DNA of 64,000 nucleotides from Synergistaceae bacterium (lineage in GTDB: Bacteria; Synergistota; Synergistia; Synergistales; Aminobacteriaceae), in assembly GCA_017450125.1 (NCBI GenBank), contig JAFSWZ010000028.1:32043-96042 (forward strand). Reading direction: 5' to 3'. This document shows, piece after piece, positions 55,750-64,000 of this stretch. A program made the translations under genes and the position numbers. The notes under the pieces are model-generated. The model did not search any database and was not told the DNA's origin. It was given only the letters and a program-made list of their open reading frames with translations. Each line of letters opens with the position of its first letter. Within the stretch, counting starts at the first letter, position 1.

Positions 55750-58341
55750 ATGGACAGACAAAGAATGAGCGAGAAGACAGCAGAAGAGAAGTTACGTGAA
55801 GAACTTGAAGGCAAGTTATCCGCCGATCCCGTGAAGGAAGAGCCCGCACCCGCAAAGAAGCCGGTACGGTCAAGGGCACGGCGTTCCGGGACAGGAATCA
55901 GGAAGCCGGAGAGGCCTGAGAGTGTCGGTGAGCGTGTGGATTCGTTCATGGAGGATTTCGAGAGGAAGATAGCTGAGAGTCTTGGTGAACGTGCTGCTTC
56001 TCCGGCCAAGCCGCAAGAGGGCGGGGAGGAATCTTCTGCTGTGTCCAAGCCGTCGAGGAGGAGAGGGGCGCTGCGGCGCAGGGTGAAGCCTGAGGCTGTT
56101 CCTGTACCTGTAGCTGATGAGCCTGAACCTGAACCTGAAGTTGTACCTGTCGTGGATGAATCACAGCCTGAAGCAGAGCCTGAGCCTATCGTTGAAGAAC
56201 CTGAGCCTCAGCTTGAGCTTGAAGCTGCTCCTGTTCTTGAAGAACCTCAGCCAGACCCCGAGCCCGTCGTTGAAGAAGTGCAACCAGAACCCGAGCCTGA
56301 GCCTGTCGTTGATGAACCTGAGCCTCAGCCACAGCCTGAGCCTGTCGTTGAAGAATCGCAACCCGAGCCAGAAGTTAAACCTGTCGTTGAAGAATCACAG
56401 CCAGAGCCAGAACCTGAGCTTGTCGTTGATGAACCTCAGCCTCAGCCTCAGCCTGTCGTCGATGAATCAATATCACAACCAAAGCCCGAACCTGAGCCTG
56501 TTGTTGAAGAAGTGCAACCAGAGCCAGAAATTATACCTGTCGTTGAAGAACCAGAATCAACGCCCGAGCCTGAACCAGAGCCAGAAGCCGTGCCTATCGT
56601 TGAGGAAGCACAGCCTGAGCAACAGCCCGAAGCCGCACCTGTGCCCGTTGTTGAAGAACCTACACCAACACCACAGCCAGAGCCGGAAGAAGAATCACTG
56701 CCTGTTGACATCGTTGACGAGACAGATGCAGAAATTGACGAGGAGTTCCCGGACATCCCCGTGCTCGACGCTCAGGAAATCTCTGAACAATCAACCGAAC
56801 ACGACGACCTGCCGGACATCCCCGTCATCGCCGCTGACGCTGACACACCAGACGACGACATTGCCGACATCGCGGAGATTGACGACGACATCGGCGAGTT
56901 CACCGAAGAGCCCGAAGACACTCAGCCACCGCAGGAAGACTTCCCGCCCTTCGCTGATGTTGTGCTGAACGTAGATACTGAGATTCCACAGGCCGCGCCT
57001 CCACAGCCGGAAATCAGCCTTGAGGAAGAAGCCGCGCCCGTAACCGTTACAATGCCGGAGTCCACAAAGACAGCAGAGGACAAGCTCATGGCTGACATCG
57101 CCGAAGCCATGACAGGAAGCCCCCTAACTCTCGAGACACCGGCAGAGGCCGAACCTTACAGGCTGCCCGAAAATTTCTTGGCCTCGCAGAGTGCATCCCC
57201 AAACTCTGCAGAAGAAAAGCTCATTGCCAACATTACGCAGGCCATGACAGAATCTCCCATAGAGATAGCGCAGGAACAGGCAAGCCAGAGCCTAGAAGCT
57301 GACCTCAACCCTTTTGAGGAAATGCCTGTGCCGGATATTACCCCGACGATAGATTTCGATGATGAGATTGTTGATGAACAGCAGGAGGAAGATGATTCCG
57401 ACGAGCCCTTTCTCCCTGATTTTCCCCAAGAGGCAGAAAACGTAGACGCACCGCAAAAAGACGAAGCACCTTCAGAAACCGTCGGTGATGACATCAGCAT
57501 GGATGATCTGCCCGATATGTTCAGCATTACCGAAGAGAATGACGCAGAGGAAGAAACTCCAGAAAGCATTACTCTCGATGAGGAGAAGCCCGACCTCCCT
57601 GAAGAGCCGGAGATTCCCCCAACCCCCGAACCAGAGCCTGAGCCCGTCGCGGAAGAACTGCCAGAGCCCGAGCCCGAACCAGCCCCAGCACCAGAGCCTG
57701 AGCCCGTAACCGCAGAAGAGAGACTCGCGCAGGAACTCGCCGACTTCAGGAGCTCGCCAGAACCAGAACCAGAAGAGCCGGAACAGACACTGCTCGGCGG
57801 CGAGGAAGCTGCTTCGGAGGAAGATGACGCTGACTTCGACTTCATGTCCTCGTGGGGGGACGCAGGATCAGCGTTGAACTTCGGCGACGATGAACCTGCC
57901 CCTGAGCCCGAGCCCGAACCACAGCCCGCAACAGCACCTGAGACCTCGTTTATTCCACCAGCAACTGAACCGGTAACGCCGACAGTCCGCATCACTGCCC
58001 CAACGCCTCAGGAGGAGGAACAGCCCTCAAGGTTGTGGGACATCGTCTCTCAGGTTCTGCTCGGCCTGCTTCTCGTCTTAGGAGTGCTCTCACTGCTCAA
58101 GCTCCACCAGATAACGGACGCAATCACAGCCGCACGGCTCTACAGCGGAGCACCATCATCACCTCTCTCACAGCCTTATGACTACTCCGTCGACCTTATA
58201 CACGACGCTGACATAGCCGCAAGCATGAGGCTCAGAGGGATCGAGGGCTGGAAGGTTGTCGGCTCACGCAGGCTTCAGGACCAGGCAACCGGGCAGTACG
58301 GCTACGAATTTATCTTTATGCGCGCAAGGCCTGATAATTAA
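55750..58341 (+). CDS. Large Glu/Pro-rich single-pass membrane protein with DUF4177-like end
   Basis: About 863 residues. A short basic N-terminal part ([21 protein letters not shown]) is followed by some 660 residues of low-complexity acidic sequence built from [13 protein letters not shown] units and DIPVL/DDLPDIP segments, then one membrane helix ([19 protein letters not shown]) and a 65-residue C-terminal domain ending [21 protein letters not shown] and EFIFMR, which resembles DUF4177. Positive residues before the helix suggest the acidic part is cytoplasmic and the small domain periplasmic. The end domain matches that of the next gene. The start is uncertain (ATG at 55750 or 55765; neither has a good ribosome site). 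Function unknown; a membrane organiser or scaffold is one guess. Confidence 0.72.
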   Translation: MDRQRMSEKTAEEKLREELEGKLSADPVKEEPAPAKKPVRSRARRSGTGIRKPERPESVGERVDSFMEDFERKIAESLGERAASPAKPQEGGEESSAVSKPSRRRGALRRRVKPEAVPVPVADEPEPEPEVVPVVDESQPEAEPEPIVEEPEPQLELEAAPVLEEPQPDPEPVVEEVQPEPEPEPVVDEPEPQPQPEPVVEESQPEPEVKPVVEESQPEPEPELVVDEPQPQPQPVVDESISQPKPEPEPVVEEVQPEPEIIPVVEEPESTPEPEPEPEAVPIVEEAQPEQQPEAAPVPVVEEPTPTPQPEPEEESLPVDIVDETDAEIDEEFPDIPVLDAQEISEQSTEHDDLPDIPVIAADADTPDDDIADIAEIDDDIGEFTEEPEDTQPPQEDFPPFADVVLNVDTEIPQAAPPQPEISLEEEAAPVTVTMPESTKTAEDKLMADIAEAMTGSPLTLETPAEAEPYRLPENFLASQSASPNSAEEKLIANITQAMTESPIEIAQEQASQSLEADLNPFEEMPVPDITPTIDFDDEIVDEQQEEDDSDEPFLPDFPQEAENVDAPQKDEAPSETVGDDISMDDLPDMFSITEENDAEEETPESITLDEEKPDLPEEPEIPPTPEPEPEPVAEELPEPEPEPAPAPEPEPVTAEERLAQELADFRSSPEPEPEEPEQTLLGGEEAASEEDDADFDFMSSWGDAGSALNFGDDEPAPEPEPEPQPATAPETSFIPPATEPVTPTVRITAPTPQEEEQPSRLWDIVSQVLLGLLLVLGVLSLLKLHQITDAITAARLYSGAPSSPLSQPYDYSVDLIHDADIAASMRLRGIEGWKVVGSRRLQDQATGQYGYEFIFMRARPDN
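56105..56690 (+). repeat. Degenerate short repeats encoding Glu-Pro units
   Basis: Imperfect tandem copies of a roughly 36-48-base unit such as GAGCCTGAGCCTGTCGTTGA with variants, encoding PEPVVEE(S/V)QPEPE. Units differ by codon changes and length, so the tract is old but may still vary in length by recombination. Confidence 0.85.
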
Positions 58342-58359
58342 CCTTGAAGGAGGTATCAC

Positions 58360-58863
58360 ATGCCTGACCTTATAGACGACGAAACTTTTGACGGCGAAGA
58401 CTTAGGTGTTGACGAACCCATCAGCGATGCCGAACAACAAGAGAGGGAGAAGACTATGACTATTCGCGACAAACTCAGCAGACGAAAGCAAGACGCATCC
58501 GGCGCAACAGACCCCGCACCGGCCAAGAAGAAATCTTCCGGCAAAAGCAGAGGAGGACTGATTACGCCTCTGCTGATATTCTTCCTGCTTGTCGTGGGAG
58601 TGCTGCTGCTCATACAGTTTCAGAGGCTCTCGGACAGCATTAACGCGGCTGTCTTGGGCGGAGGAACGTTTGACGTAACGCCGCTAGCTGAGGCAAACAT
58701 GTCGTACGAGTACGCGATAGACTTCATCCTTGACCAGAACCTCAAGGAACGAATGGCGGAAAGAGGCGGGGAAGGCTGGCAGGTTGTCGGCTCAATGCGC
58801 AACAGGCACGCAATAACCGGCGAACCTGGCTACGAGTTCATCTTTATGCGCAGGACGAGGTGA
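58360..58863 (+). CDS. Small membrane protein with DUF4177-like C-terminal domain
   Basis: A 167-residue paralogue in miniature of the preceding protein: an acidic start (IDDETFDGEDLGVDEP), a basic stretch, one membrane helix (LITPLLIFFLLVVGVLLLIQ) and a C-terminal domain ending in GEGWQVVGSMRNRHAITGEP and [11 protein letters not shown]. It lacks the long Glu/Pro-rich region. AAGGAGG lies six bases before the ATG, 18 bases after the previous stop, and the gene ends four bases before ftsY starts, so all three are probably co-transcribed. Function unknown. Confidence 0.75.
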   Translation: MPDLIDDETFDGEDLGVDEPISDAEQQEREKTMTIRDKLSRRKQDASGATDPAPAKKKSSGKSRGGLITPLLIFFLLVVGVLLLIQFQRLSDSINAAVLGGGTFDVTPLAEANMSYEYAIDFILDQNLKERMAERGGEGWQVVGSMRNRHAITGEPGYEFIFMRRTR

Positions 58864-58867
58864 GGAC

Positions 58868-59788
58868 ATGGCTATTTTCGCAAAACTCAGGGAACGCCTC
58901 AAAGGTGTACGCGAGAAATGGAGCGGAGGCATCGCAAGGCTCTTCTCCTCCGGGAAGATTGACCCGCAGTTCTGGGATGACCTCGAGGAACAGTTAATCA
59001 TGGGAGATGCCGGGCTTGACTTTACGGAAGAGACGATAGACTTCCTCAAGTCTGAGGCCAAGAAGAAGACTCCTGCAGAACTACGCGAACTCTTCACCCG
59101 CAGAGTCGTTGACGAACTCCGCGCCGTTGACGGAATGGGACAGCCCTTCGCCGTCAAGGCCAAGCCACTCGTTCTCCTGATGATTGGCGTGAACGGAAGC
59201 GGCAAGACCACAAGTGCCGGAAAGCTCGCGATGATGTTCAAGCATCAGAAGAAGACCGTAATCTTGGCCGCCGCAGACACCTTCAGAGCCGCCGCCGTCG
59301 AACAGCTCAAAGTTTGGGGCGAACGTTCCGGCGTTAGGGTAATCGCTCAGGGACAAGGGAGCGACCCCGCCGCAGTAGCCTTCGACGCGTGGAAGGCCGC
59401 AGAGAGCTCGGGAGCTGATGTCCTCATCGTCGACACAGCAGGCCGGCTTCACGACAAACATAACCTCATGGAGGAACTCAGGAAGATTCACAGGGTGCTT
59501 CTTCGCGAGGCAGGCGAGGACAGGCTTGAAACAGTGCTGGTGCTTGATGCAGTGCTCGGCCAGAACTCGGCGGCTCAGGCAGAGACCTTCAACAGCATAA
59601 TTCCCGTGTCGTCGATAATCCTCACCAAGTACGACAACACAGCCAAAGGGGGCGTAGTTATCTCTATTGCCCGGAAGCTGAGAGTGCCCGTGAGGTATAT
59701 CGGATTGGGTGAAGGTGCTGATGACCTCGACACGTTCAGCCCCGAAGATTTCGCCTCCGCATTGATGACCAGCAGTGAGCACGCCTGA
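58868..59788 (+). CDS. ftsY: Signal recognition particle receptor FtsY
   Basis: GTPase receptor that docks ribosome-SRP complexes at the membrane. The 306-residue NG domain has MIGVNGSGKTTSAGKLA (G1), DTFRAAAVEQL, DTAGRLHDKHNLMEEL and GLGEGADDLDTF. The G4 segment is TKYDNTAKGG where most FtsY proteins have TKLDGTAKGG, a small departure. There is no acidic A domain, so membrane contact would rely on the N-terminal amphipathic helix, and the acidic membrane protein two genes upstream is a tempting partner (inference). Confidence 0.94.
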   Translation: MAIFAKLRERLKGVREKWSGGIARLFSSGKIDPQFWDDLEEQLIMGDAGLDFTEETIDFLKSEAKKKTPAELRELFTRRVVDELRAVDGMGQPFAVKAKPLVLLMIGVNGSGKTTSAGKLAMMFKHQKKTVILAAADTFRAAAVEQLKVWGERSGVRVIAQGQGSDPAAVAFDAWKAAESSGADVLIVDTAGRLHDKHNLMEELRKIHRVLLREAGEDRLETVLVLDAVLGQNSAAQAETFNSIIPVSSIILTKYDNTAKGGVVISIARKLRVPVRYIGLGEGADDLDTFSPEDFASALMTSSEHA

Positions 59789-60725
59789 AAAATTCCCGTC
59801 CCTGACTCCTGAGTCGACGCTGTTAGTCTTTCTGCGGACTCTCTTCAGTTCTGCAGCAGAATACGCGGTGTACATTCCCAGCGTCGGTGATGTTGTTGTG
59901 CTCAACAAGGGGCAATTAGTCTTCCTCGTTGAGCGCGGGTGCGCCGATGCCATGATCAAGACCCTCCCTCAATTAGCCGAACGCGGAATAATTCAGCCCG
60001 TCAAACCAGAGTCCATAGAGTACCCTCAAGACCTCCGCGCCCTCTACGTCAGCAACACAGGGTCATTCACCGGCAACCTGGAGACCGCCCTCTACCCCGA
60101 CGAACCGCAGTTCCCCGAATGGTGGAACGCTCCCGTACCGTTTGCGCTGTCCTCACGCGGAGTGCTCAGGCTCAACGATACCGCAATAAGCATGTTCGGT
60201 TACGGCCTAGAGAAGCTCAACGCTCAGGAACTCCCCGACAGGGATGAATTTATCGTGAGGCTCGACGGTCTCAACGGCACGAGGTTTATCGCGTTCAGGA
60301 AGTTACGGCCGGGAATTTTCACTGTGGACGACTGCACGGAAGATCTCACTGACGCTCAGGACATGACTTGGTGGGCAGCGGTGGGTCAGGCTTGGGTGAG
60401 GGAGATTGAGGCTCAGGGCGGGAAGTGGCAGAGACTCAGCAATCCTCCCGAAGGCAGGGGCAAGGCTTTTCGTGCGTGCGAGTGGCAGGGGCAGCTTCAG
60501 GGGTATCTGAGCGTCGAAATGCCGAGAAAACAGAAAGCTCCTCAGCCAGAACCCGAACCGGCAGAAGCTCCCGAACCTCCAGAGCCTCAGCAGGAAACGG
60601 AGACACCAGAGCCTCAGCAGGAGATTATCCGCAGGCCCGACGACGTAATCACGAATATCGGCCCTCAGGCAATGGCACTGTTAGCCGCCGGACAGTCGAG
60701 AGGCCACGAAGGAGACTACTTTTAG
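59775..60725 (+). CDS. Hypothetical protein with PAS-like segment and Glu/Pro tail
   Basis: A 316-residue protein starting at a GTG that overlaps the ftsY stop by 14 bases. The first 110 residues (EYAVYIPSVGDVVVLNKGQLVFL) are unrecognised; VLRLNDTAISMFGYGLEKLNA near residue 136 is reminiscent of a PAS domain (weak). A Glu/Pro-rich stretch (QPEPEPAEAPEPPEPQQETE) near 255-285 precedes a short tail, echoing the composition of the large membrane protein upstream. There is no signal peptide or membrane helix. Function unknown. Confidence 0.65.
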   Translation: MSTPEKFPSLTPESTLLVFLRTLFSSAAEYAVYIPSVGDVVVLNKGQLVFLVERGCADAMIKTLPQLAERGIIQPVKPESIEYPQDLRALYVSNTGSFTGNLETALYPDEPQFPEWWNAPVPFALSSRGVLRLNDTAISMFGYGLEKLNAQELPDRDEFIVRLDGLNGTRFIAFRKLRPGIFTVDDCTEDLTDAQDMTWWAAVGQAWVREIEAQGGKWQRLSNPPEGRGKAFRACEWQGQLQGYLSVEMPRKQKAPQPEPEPAEAPEPPEPQQETETPEPQQEIIRRPDDVITNIGPQAMALLAAGQSRGHEGDYF

Positions 60726-60727
60726 TT

Positions 60728-61237
60728 ATGACACCAAGAGTCAAACGTATTGCAGGAATCTTATTCCCAAATGAAGAGCTATTGCGCTGGAGCGTCGAGA
60801 GGCTCACGGAAATTTGGGGTGTTCCCGAAATCCTGAGCAAGCCCGTACCGTTCGACAAGACAGACTACTATCACGAGATAGCTCCGAACTTGTCGAGGGC
60901 GTTCGTGTGTTTTCCCGGCCTAGTGAATCCTGAAGGACTCGCCGACTGGAAGCACCAAGCCATAGATATTGAGGCCATGAGCCGTAAGCCCGTAAGAGCG
61001 GTGAACATTGACCCGGGATATATTGACGGTGCAAGGCTCATTCTTGCGTCAACGAAGGATCACGCCCACAGAATCTACCTGCGGGACGGAATTTTTGCGG
61101 AGGTAACGATGAGGTACAGGTTCAAGAGGTGGCAGAGTTTCGACTACACATTTCCTGATTTCGCCAGCGGAGTCTATGATGAATTTCTCTCTGGTGTCCG
61201 CAAATTATGGCTCTCGGAGGTGAAGAATAATGCGTAA
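60728..61237 (+). CDS. DUF4416 family protein
   Basis: A 169-residue protein recognised as DUF4416: VKRIAGILFPNEELLRWSV, FDKTDYYHEIAPNLSRAFVCF, RAVNIDPGYIDGARLILASTK, DHAHRIYLRDGIFAEVTMRY and KRWQSFDYTFPDFAS, where the last four motifs carry conserved histidine, aspartate and tyrosine residues. The ATG at 60728 follows the previous stop by two bases. The family is found in Synergistota, Aquificota and some Deltaproteobacteria; its function is not established. Confidence 0.85.
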   Translation: MTPRVKRIAGILFPNEELLRWSVERLTEIWGVPEILSKPVPFDKTDYYHEIAPNLSRAFVCFPGLVNPEGLADWKHQAIDIEAMSRKPVRAVNIDPGYIDGARLILASTKDHAHRIYLRDGIFAEVTMRYRFKRWQSFDYTFPDFASGVYDEFLSGVRKLWLSEVKNNA

Positions 61238-61709
61238 AATTTTTGGTGTTCTCGTTTTGCTGTTGGTGATGGTGAGTCCATCCGTGAGTCTTGGCCTCGA
61301 ACTGCCGGACTCCGTCGGGGAATGGCGGAGCGTGAATGAACACGTCGTGCCGTTGGTGCTGAGTGCCGACAGCGAGGATTTGGGGCGTATCGTCTACAGG
61401 GATTACATCAGGGAGTCCCCGCGCGGGAGTCTTCAGGTCATCCTGACTGAGGGAGCAGGGACGGGAAGCCTCTACGTTCCCGAAAGAGTGAGGGACTCTA
61501 AAGGAATGATGCCGTCGGACTCGCTCTACAGGGTTCTTGACGTTGCGGGGCACGGCGCAATTCTGGAGGCTCAATCATATATGCCCGTTGCTCTGGCCGT
61601 GAAAGCCGGTGATAATATCGTCCTCACAATCGAGACGGCTTCACTCAGTGAGGCGGAGGTTGTGAAGTTCGCAGAGGAGATATTATCGCTATGGAGCAGT
61701 ACAAAATAG
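61230..61709 (+). CDS. Exported hypothetical protein
   Basis: A 159-residue protein with a signal peptide (MRKIFGVLVLLLVMVSPSVSLG). The mature part begins LELPDSVGEWRSVNEHVVPL, which resembles exported proteins with a GEW-type opening but no named domain. ATG with GGAGGTGAAGAAT upstream, overlapping the DUF4416 stop by eight bases; its end overlaps the next gene by 19 bases. Function unknown. Confidence 0.7.
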   Translation: MRKIFGVLVLLLVMVSPSVSLGLELPDSVGEWRSVNEHVVPLVLSADSEDLGRIVYRDYIRESPRGSLQVILTEGAGTGSLYVPERVRDSKGMMPSDSLYRVLDVAGHGAILEAQSYMPVALAVKAGDNIVLTIETASLSEAEVVKFAEEILSLWSSTK

Positions 61710-62773
61710 GACTCATTCCCGGCCCTGTGAGTGTCCCGGAAAACATCCGCAGGGCTTGGCTCAACGATTACGGCAGTTCCGACCTTGAAGCGGAATTTTT
61801 TGACCTTTACCGGCAGAATCAGGTACTCATTCAGGAATTACTTCACACGCAAAACAGCATAGTCATCACGTCAGGGGAAGCAATGTCGATTCTCTGGGCC
61901 TCCCTCAAATGCACGCTCAGGCCAGGCGAAAAAGTTCTCGCTGTCTCGTCGGGATTGTTCGGCGAGGGATTTGCTGAGATGGCCAAGACCTTTGGTGCTG
62001 AGGCTGAAGTCTGCGCGTTCCCCTATGACGAAGTACCCGACCCCGCGCGGGTCCGTGAACACGCAAGCGTCTTCCGCCCGAAGGTCCTGACCGCCGTACA
62101 CTGCGAGACACCCAGCGGGACTCTGACTCCGTGCTTGGCCGAACTCGGACGAATCGCTCACGAAGTCGGGGCGTTGTTCGTTGTGGATTTCGTGTCGAGT
62201 GCGGGAGGTGCACCGCTTGACGCTGACGGGTGCGGGATAGACATCGGCCTTCTCGGAAGCCAAAAAGTTTTGTCCATGACATCGTCGCTCTCAATCTCCA
62301 GCCTTTCCCCGCGCGCTTGGGAGGTCATCGAGGCCGTGAACTATTCGGGCTACGAGTCATACATCGGCTGGCGTGAAGTGCCGGAGACTCACTACATGCC
62401 CTACTCTCACGACTGGCACAGCATGAAGGCCCTGAACATTTCCCTGACCTCACTGCTCGCTGAGGGACTCGCGAACGTTCAGGCACGCCACGAGAGAGCC
62501 GCAAAGCTATGCAGGGACATGGGCAGGAGCATGGGACTCACGCTCTACCCGAAGTGTGAGGCGTGGTGTTCGCCGACGGTTACGGCGTTCCGGGTCCCGG
62601 ACGGCTGGACTTGGCCGGAACTCGACGGGGCGTTGCGGGAACGGGGACTCGCTGTCGGAGGGAATTACGGGAGTCTTGCGGGGTGTGTCTTCAGGATCGG
62701 GCACATGGGCAGTCAGGCGGATTGTGAGTTAGTTGAACGCGGCATGAATATTATCGCGGAGGTTTTGCACTAA
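61691..62773 (+). CDS. Class V aminotransferase (alanine-glyoxylate type)
   Basis: A 360-residue PLP enzyme of the alanine-glyoxylate/serine-pyruvate aminotransferase group. It opens with GLIPGPVSVPENIRRAW, has ITSGEAMSILWASLKC, the PLP-ring aspartate in FVVDFVSSAGGAPLD and the Schiff-base lysine in GSQKVLS near residue 195, and ends RIGHMGSQADCELVERGMN, typical of the group. Members in anaerobes may also act as purine-catabolism or phosphonate aminotransferases; the substrate is open. It is the last gene of the ftsY-side cluster. Confidence 0.88.
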   Translation: MEQYKIGLIPGPVSVPENIRRAWLNDYGSSDLEAEFFDLYRQNQVLIQELLHTQNSIVITSGEAMSILWASLKCTLRPGEKVLAVSSGLFGEGFAEMAKTFGAEAEVCAFPYDEVPDPARVREHASVFRPKVLTAVHCETPSGTLTPCLAELGRIAHEVGALFVVDFVSSAGGAPLDADGCGIDIGLLGSQKVLSMTSSLSISSLSPRAWEVIEAVNYSGYESYIGWREVPETHYMPYSHDWHSMKALNISLTSLLAEGLANVQARHERAAKLCRDMGRSMGLTLYPKCEAWCSPTVTAFRVPDGWTWPELDGALRERGLAVGGNYGSLAGCVFRIGHMGSQADCELVERGMNIIAEVLH

Positions 62774-62854
62774 CAACTAACAACTAAATTCTCCTTACTG
62801 GTAATATAATAAGCTCGTATCTATCAAGACATGCATGAAGGAGAAAGATTTTCT

Positions 62855-64000
62855 GTGCCAGACCATGAACGCCGGCTGTTCATTGACACCATAAAACGGC
62901 TCGGCAACAACTCAATATTTTTACAGCTTCACGATGACGGCCATAGTGAGGCATTATTCGTCTCCCCTGAATATTCCGCAATGATGGAGGACTCCCAAGA
63001 GAACGCAGAACGCTTCAGCGAGTCTCAGGACTTCAGCAGAATCATTCACCCTGAGGACAGACAGTTAGTCGGGTACATGCTCAAGAACCACGAAGCCCAC
63101 GACAAATCAAGCAGCATTCAGATCCGCATGATTACGGCCGCAAATCGGGTCATCTGGTGCGACGCTCATTACTCGTTCTTCTCGCTGGACAGCGGAAACT
63201 ACGTGTACATTACGTTCCACGATATTACGCTCTTCAAGAACTACGAGGAGAAAATCAGGACAAGCTACGACTCACTCGGCCAGACCTTCTACCATCAGGA
63301 CGAACACACTCTGGGAATGTTCAGGGTAGACCTCACCCTCGACATCGTAGAGGAGGCCAGAGGCAAGGACTTATTCAGGCGCGACAAGGAACAGGACGTG
63401 TACTCCGAGTTCCTCCGGCTCAGGTCAAGGCAGTACATCAACTTCATGGAGCGCAAACAGTTTCTGGAGACCTTCAGCGTGGCCTCCCTTCTGGACGCAT
63501 ACGTCAAGAGCAGGATCGGCGTGAAACAGGTACTCCTCTCACGGCGCGAAAAAGGCACGATATGTTACGTCGAAATCTCCGCAATGATGACCCGCAGTCC
63601 CTTCACAGGAAACGTTATAGCCTTCATCTCCGAGCGCGAGTGCAACAACCACAAAGTCTACCAGACCATAGTCGATAAGATTCTGGCCCGGCAGTTCGAG
63701 ATGATTGCATACATGTCTCTCGGAAGGTACAGCATAACCGTCAAGGACATTCTCCCGGAAGGGAGCATACTCCCGAAAGCCGAGCACAGCACCTTCAACT
63801 CCTACATCAACGACGAGATTCTCCCGATACTTCACGGCACGGATGAACAAAAGCATTCAATGGCTCACTCGCTCGCACCCGACGCAATAGCCTTCGGGAC
63901 ACAGAAGGACTCGCTCTACGAGGTCAACATTGCCTGCGACATCGACGGCAAAATTTTTCATAAGCAGTTCAATTTTTACGCCGTCAATCCGGGCTTCTAC
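62855..64000 (+). CDS. PAS-domain signalling protein, cut by the window end
   Basis: At least 382 residues, open at the right edge. GTG at 62855 lies 11 bases after AAGGAG; an in-frame ATG at 62831 has no ribosome site. A TATAAT (62805-62810) lies upstream. Residues about 15-125 look like a PAS_3 fold (HPEDRQLVGYMLKNHEA, RVIWCDAHYSFFSLDS, YITFHDITLFKNYEEKI). A second region (residues 130-370) resembles another sensory domain (FRVDLTLDIVEEARGKDLF). No signal peptide or membrane helix is seen. The C terminus, probably GGDEF, EAL or kinase, is outside the window. Confidence 0.7.
   Translation, partial: MPDHERRLFIDTIKRLGNNSIFLQLHDDGHSEALFVSPEYSAMMEDSQENAERFSESQDFSRIIHPEDRQLVGYMLKNHEAHDKSSSIQIRMITAANRVIWCDAHYSFFSLDSGNYVYITFHDITLFKNYEEKIRTSYDSLGQTFYHQDEHTLGMFRVDLTLDIVEEARGKDLFRRDKEQDVYSEFLRLRSRQYINFMERKQFLETFSVASLLDAYVKSRIGVKQVLLSRREKGTICYVEISAMMTRSPFTGNVIAFISERECNNHKVYQTIVDKILARQFEMIAYMSLGRYSITVKDILPEGSILPKAEHSTFNSYINDEILPILHGTDEQKHSMAHSLAPDAIAFGTQKDSLYEVNIACDIDGKIFHKQFNFYAVNPGFY

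Noticed and set aside
57156..57995. Long open frame opposite the Glu/Pro-rich protein (279 codons, minus strand)
   Set aside because: It is the antisense of low-complexity acidic codons and reads as Ser/Gly repeats; no ribosome site or family match.
63157..63678. 173-codon plus-strand frame inside the PAS gene
   Set aside because: It is out of frame with the PAS protein, has no ribosome site and is arginine-rich shadow sequence.

Overview
The window is about 64 kb of a densely packed, fairly GC-rich bacterial chromosome with 55 protein-coding loci and one tRNA gene. The envelope is diderm: there are OstA/LptA-like and LptB lipopolysaccharide-export genes, Sec-type signal peptides and many periplasmic products. 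Yet fatty-acid synthesis has a Gram-positive-looking layout, with a FapR repressor and plsX-fabK-fabD-fabG-acpP-fabF in one operon. Pyruvate:ferredoxin oxidoreductase, pyruvate phosphate dikinase, an exported FMN/FAD fumarate-reductase-like flavoprotein, PTS-type dihydroxyacetone kinase and a DUF4416 protein point to an anaerobic fermenter. I infer an uncultured gut or rumen member of Synergistota; a diderm Firmicute (Negativicutes) is the main alternative. No taxonomic search was possible.

Layout. 1-1.5 kb: a C_GCAxxG_C_C redox protein and a nitroreductase-like protein, the second with a strong promoter running into a 7-bp tandem repeat. 1.5-8.9 kb (minus): fapR-plsX-fabK-fabD-fabG-acpP-fabF-rnc plus a ZnuA-like periplasmic protein, headed by a sigma70-type promoter and an almost perfect FapR operator. 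9.0-13.6 kb (minus): dhaL-dhaM-dhaK, a flavoprotein reductase and a short-chain dehydrogenase, ending in a terminator. 13.8-19.2 kb (minus): an M24 peptidase, lysS, ligA and xth. 19.2-21.0 kb: a lone DUF262-DUF1524 protein resembling GmrSD-type modification-dependent nucleases. 21.0-24.0 kb (minus): lptA-like, lptB and a RlmD-type methyltransferase.

24.1-26.7 kb: a GT32-like glycosyltransferase interrupted at an 11-base poly-G tract, then an unknown exported protein, a CPBP membrane protease and a small membrane protein. 26.8-32.2 kb: a parvulin foldase; PPC/DUF296, a degenerate-GGDEF/EAL protein and argH in one operon; two tandem pilin-like genes. 32.4-44.2 kb: pyruvate:ferredoxin oxidoreductase, two tandem AMP-forming ligases, pfkA, ogt, ileS and a second nitroreductase. 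44.3-51.3 kb: a large secreted Ig-repeat protein and a glycoside-use locus (AraC regulator, GPH transporter, GH78-like enzyme). 51.3-55.7 kb: ppdK, a short stretch of scrambled glycosyltransferase-motif copies, a GT4 glycosyltransferase and tRNA-Glu(CTC). 55.7-64 kb (plus): two related single-pass membrane proteins (one carrying a very long Glu/Pro-rich region), ftsY, unknown proteins, DUF4416, a class V aminotransferase and a PAS protein cut by the window end.

The points most worth a second look are the FapR operator and promoter, the poly-G switch in the glycosyltransferase, the stand-alone DUF262-DUF1524 gene, the array of glycosyltransferase-motif fragments at 54.1-54.3 kb, and the paired membrane proteins next to ftsY. 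I found no CRISPR array, insertion sequence, prophage or rRNA. Positions and motifs were read by eye; family names rest on motif recognition, not database searches.
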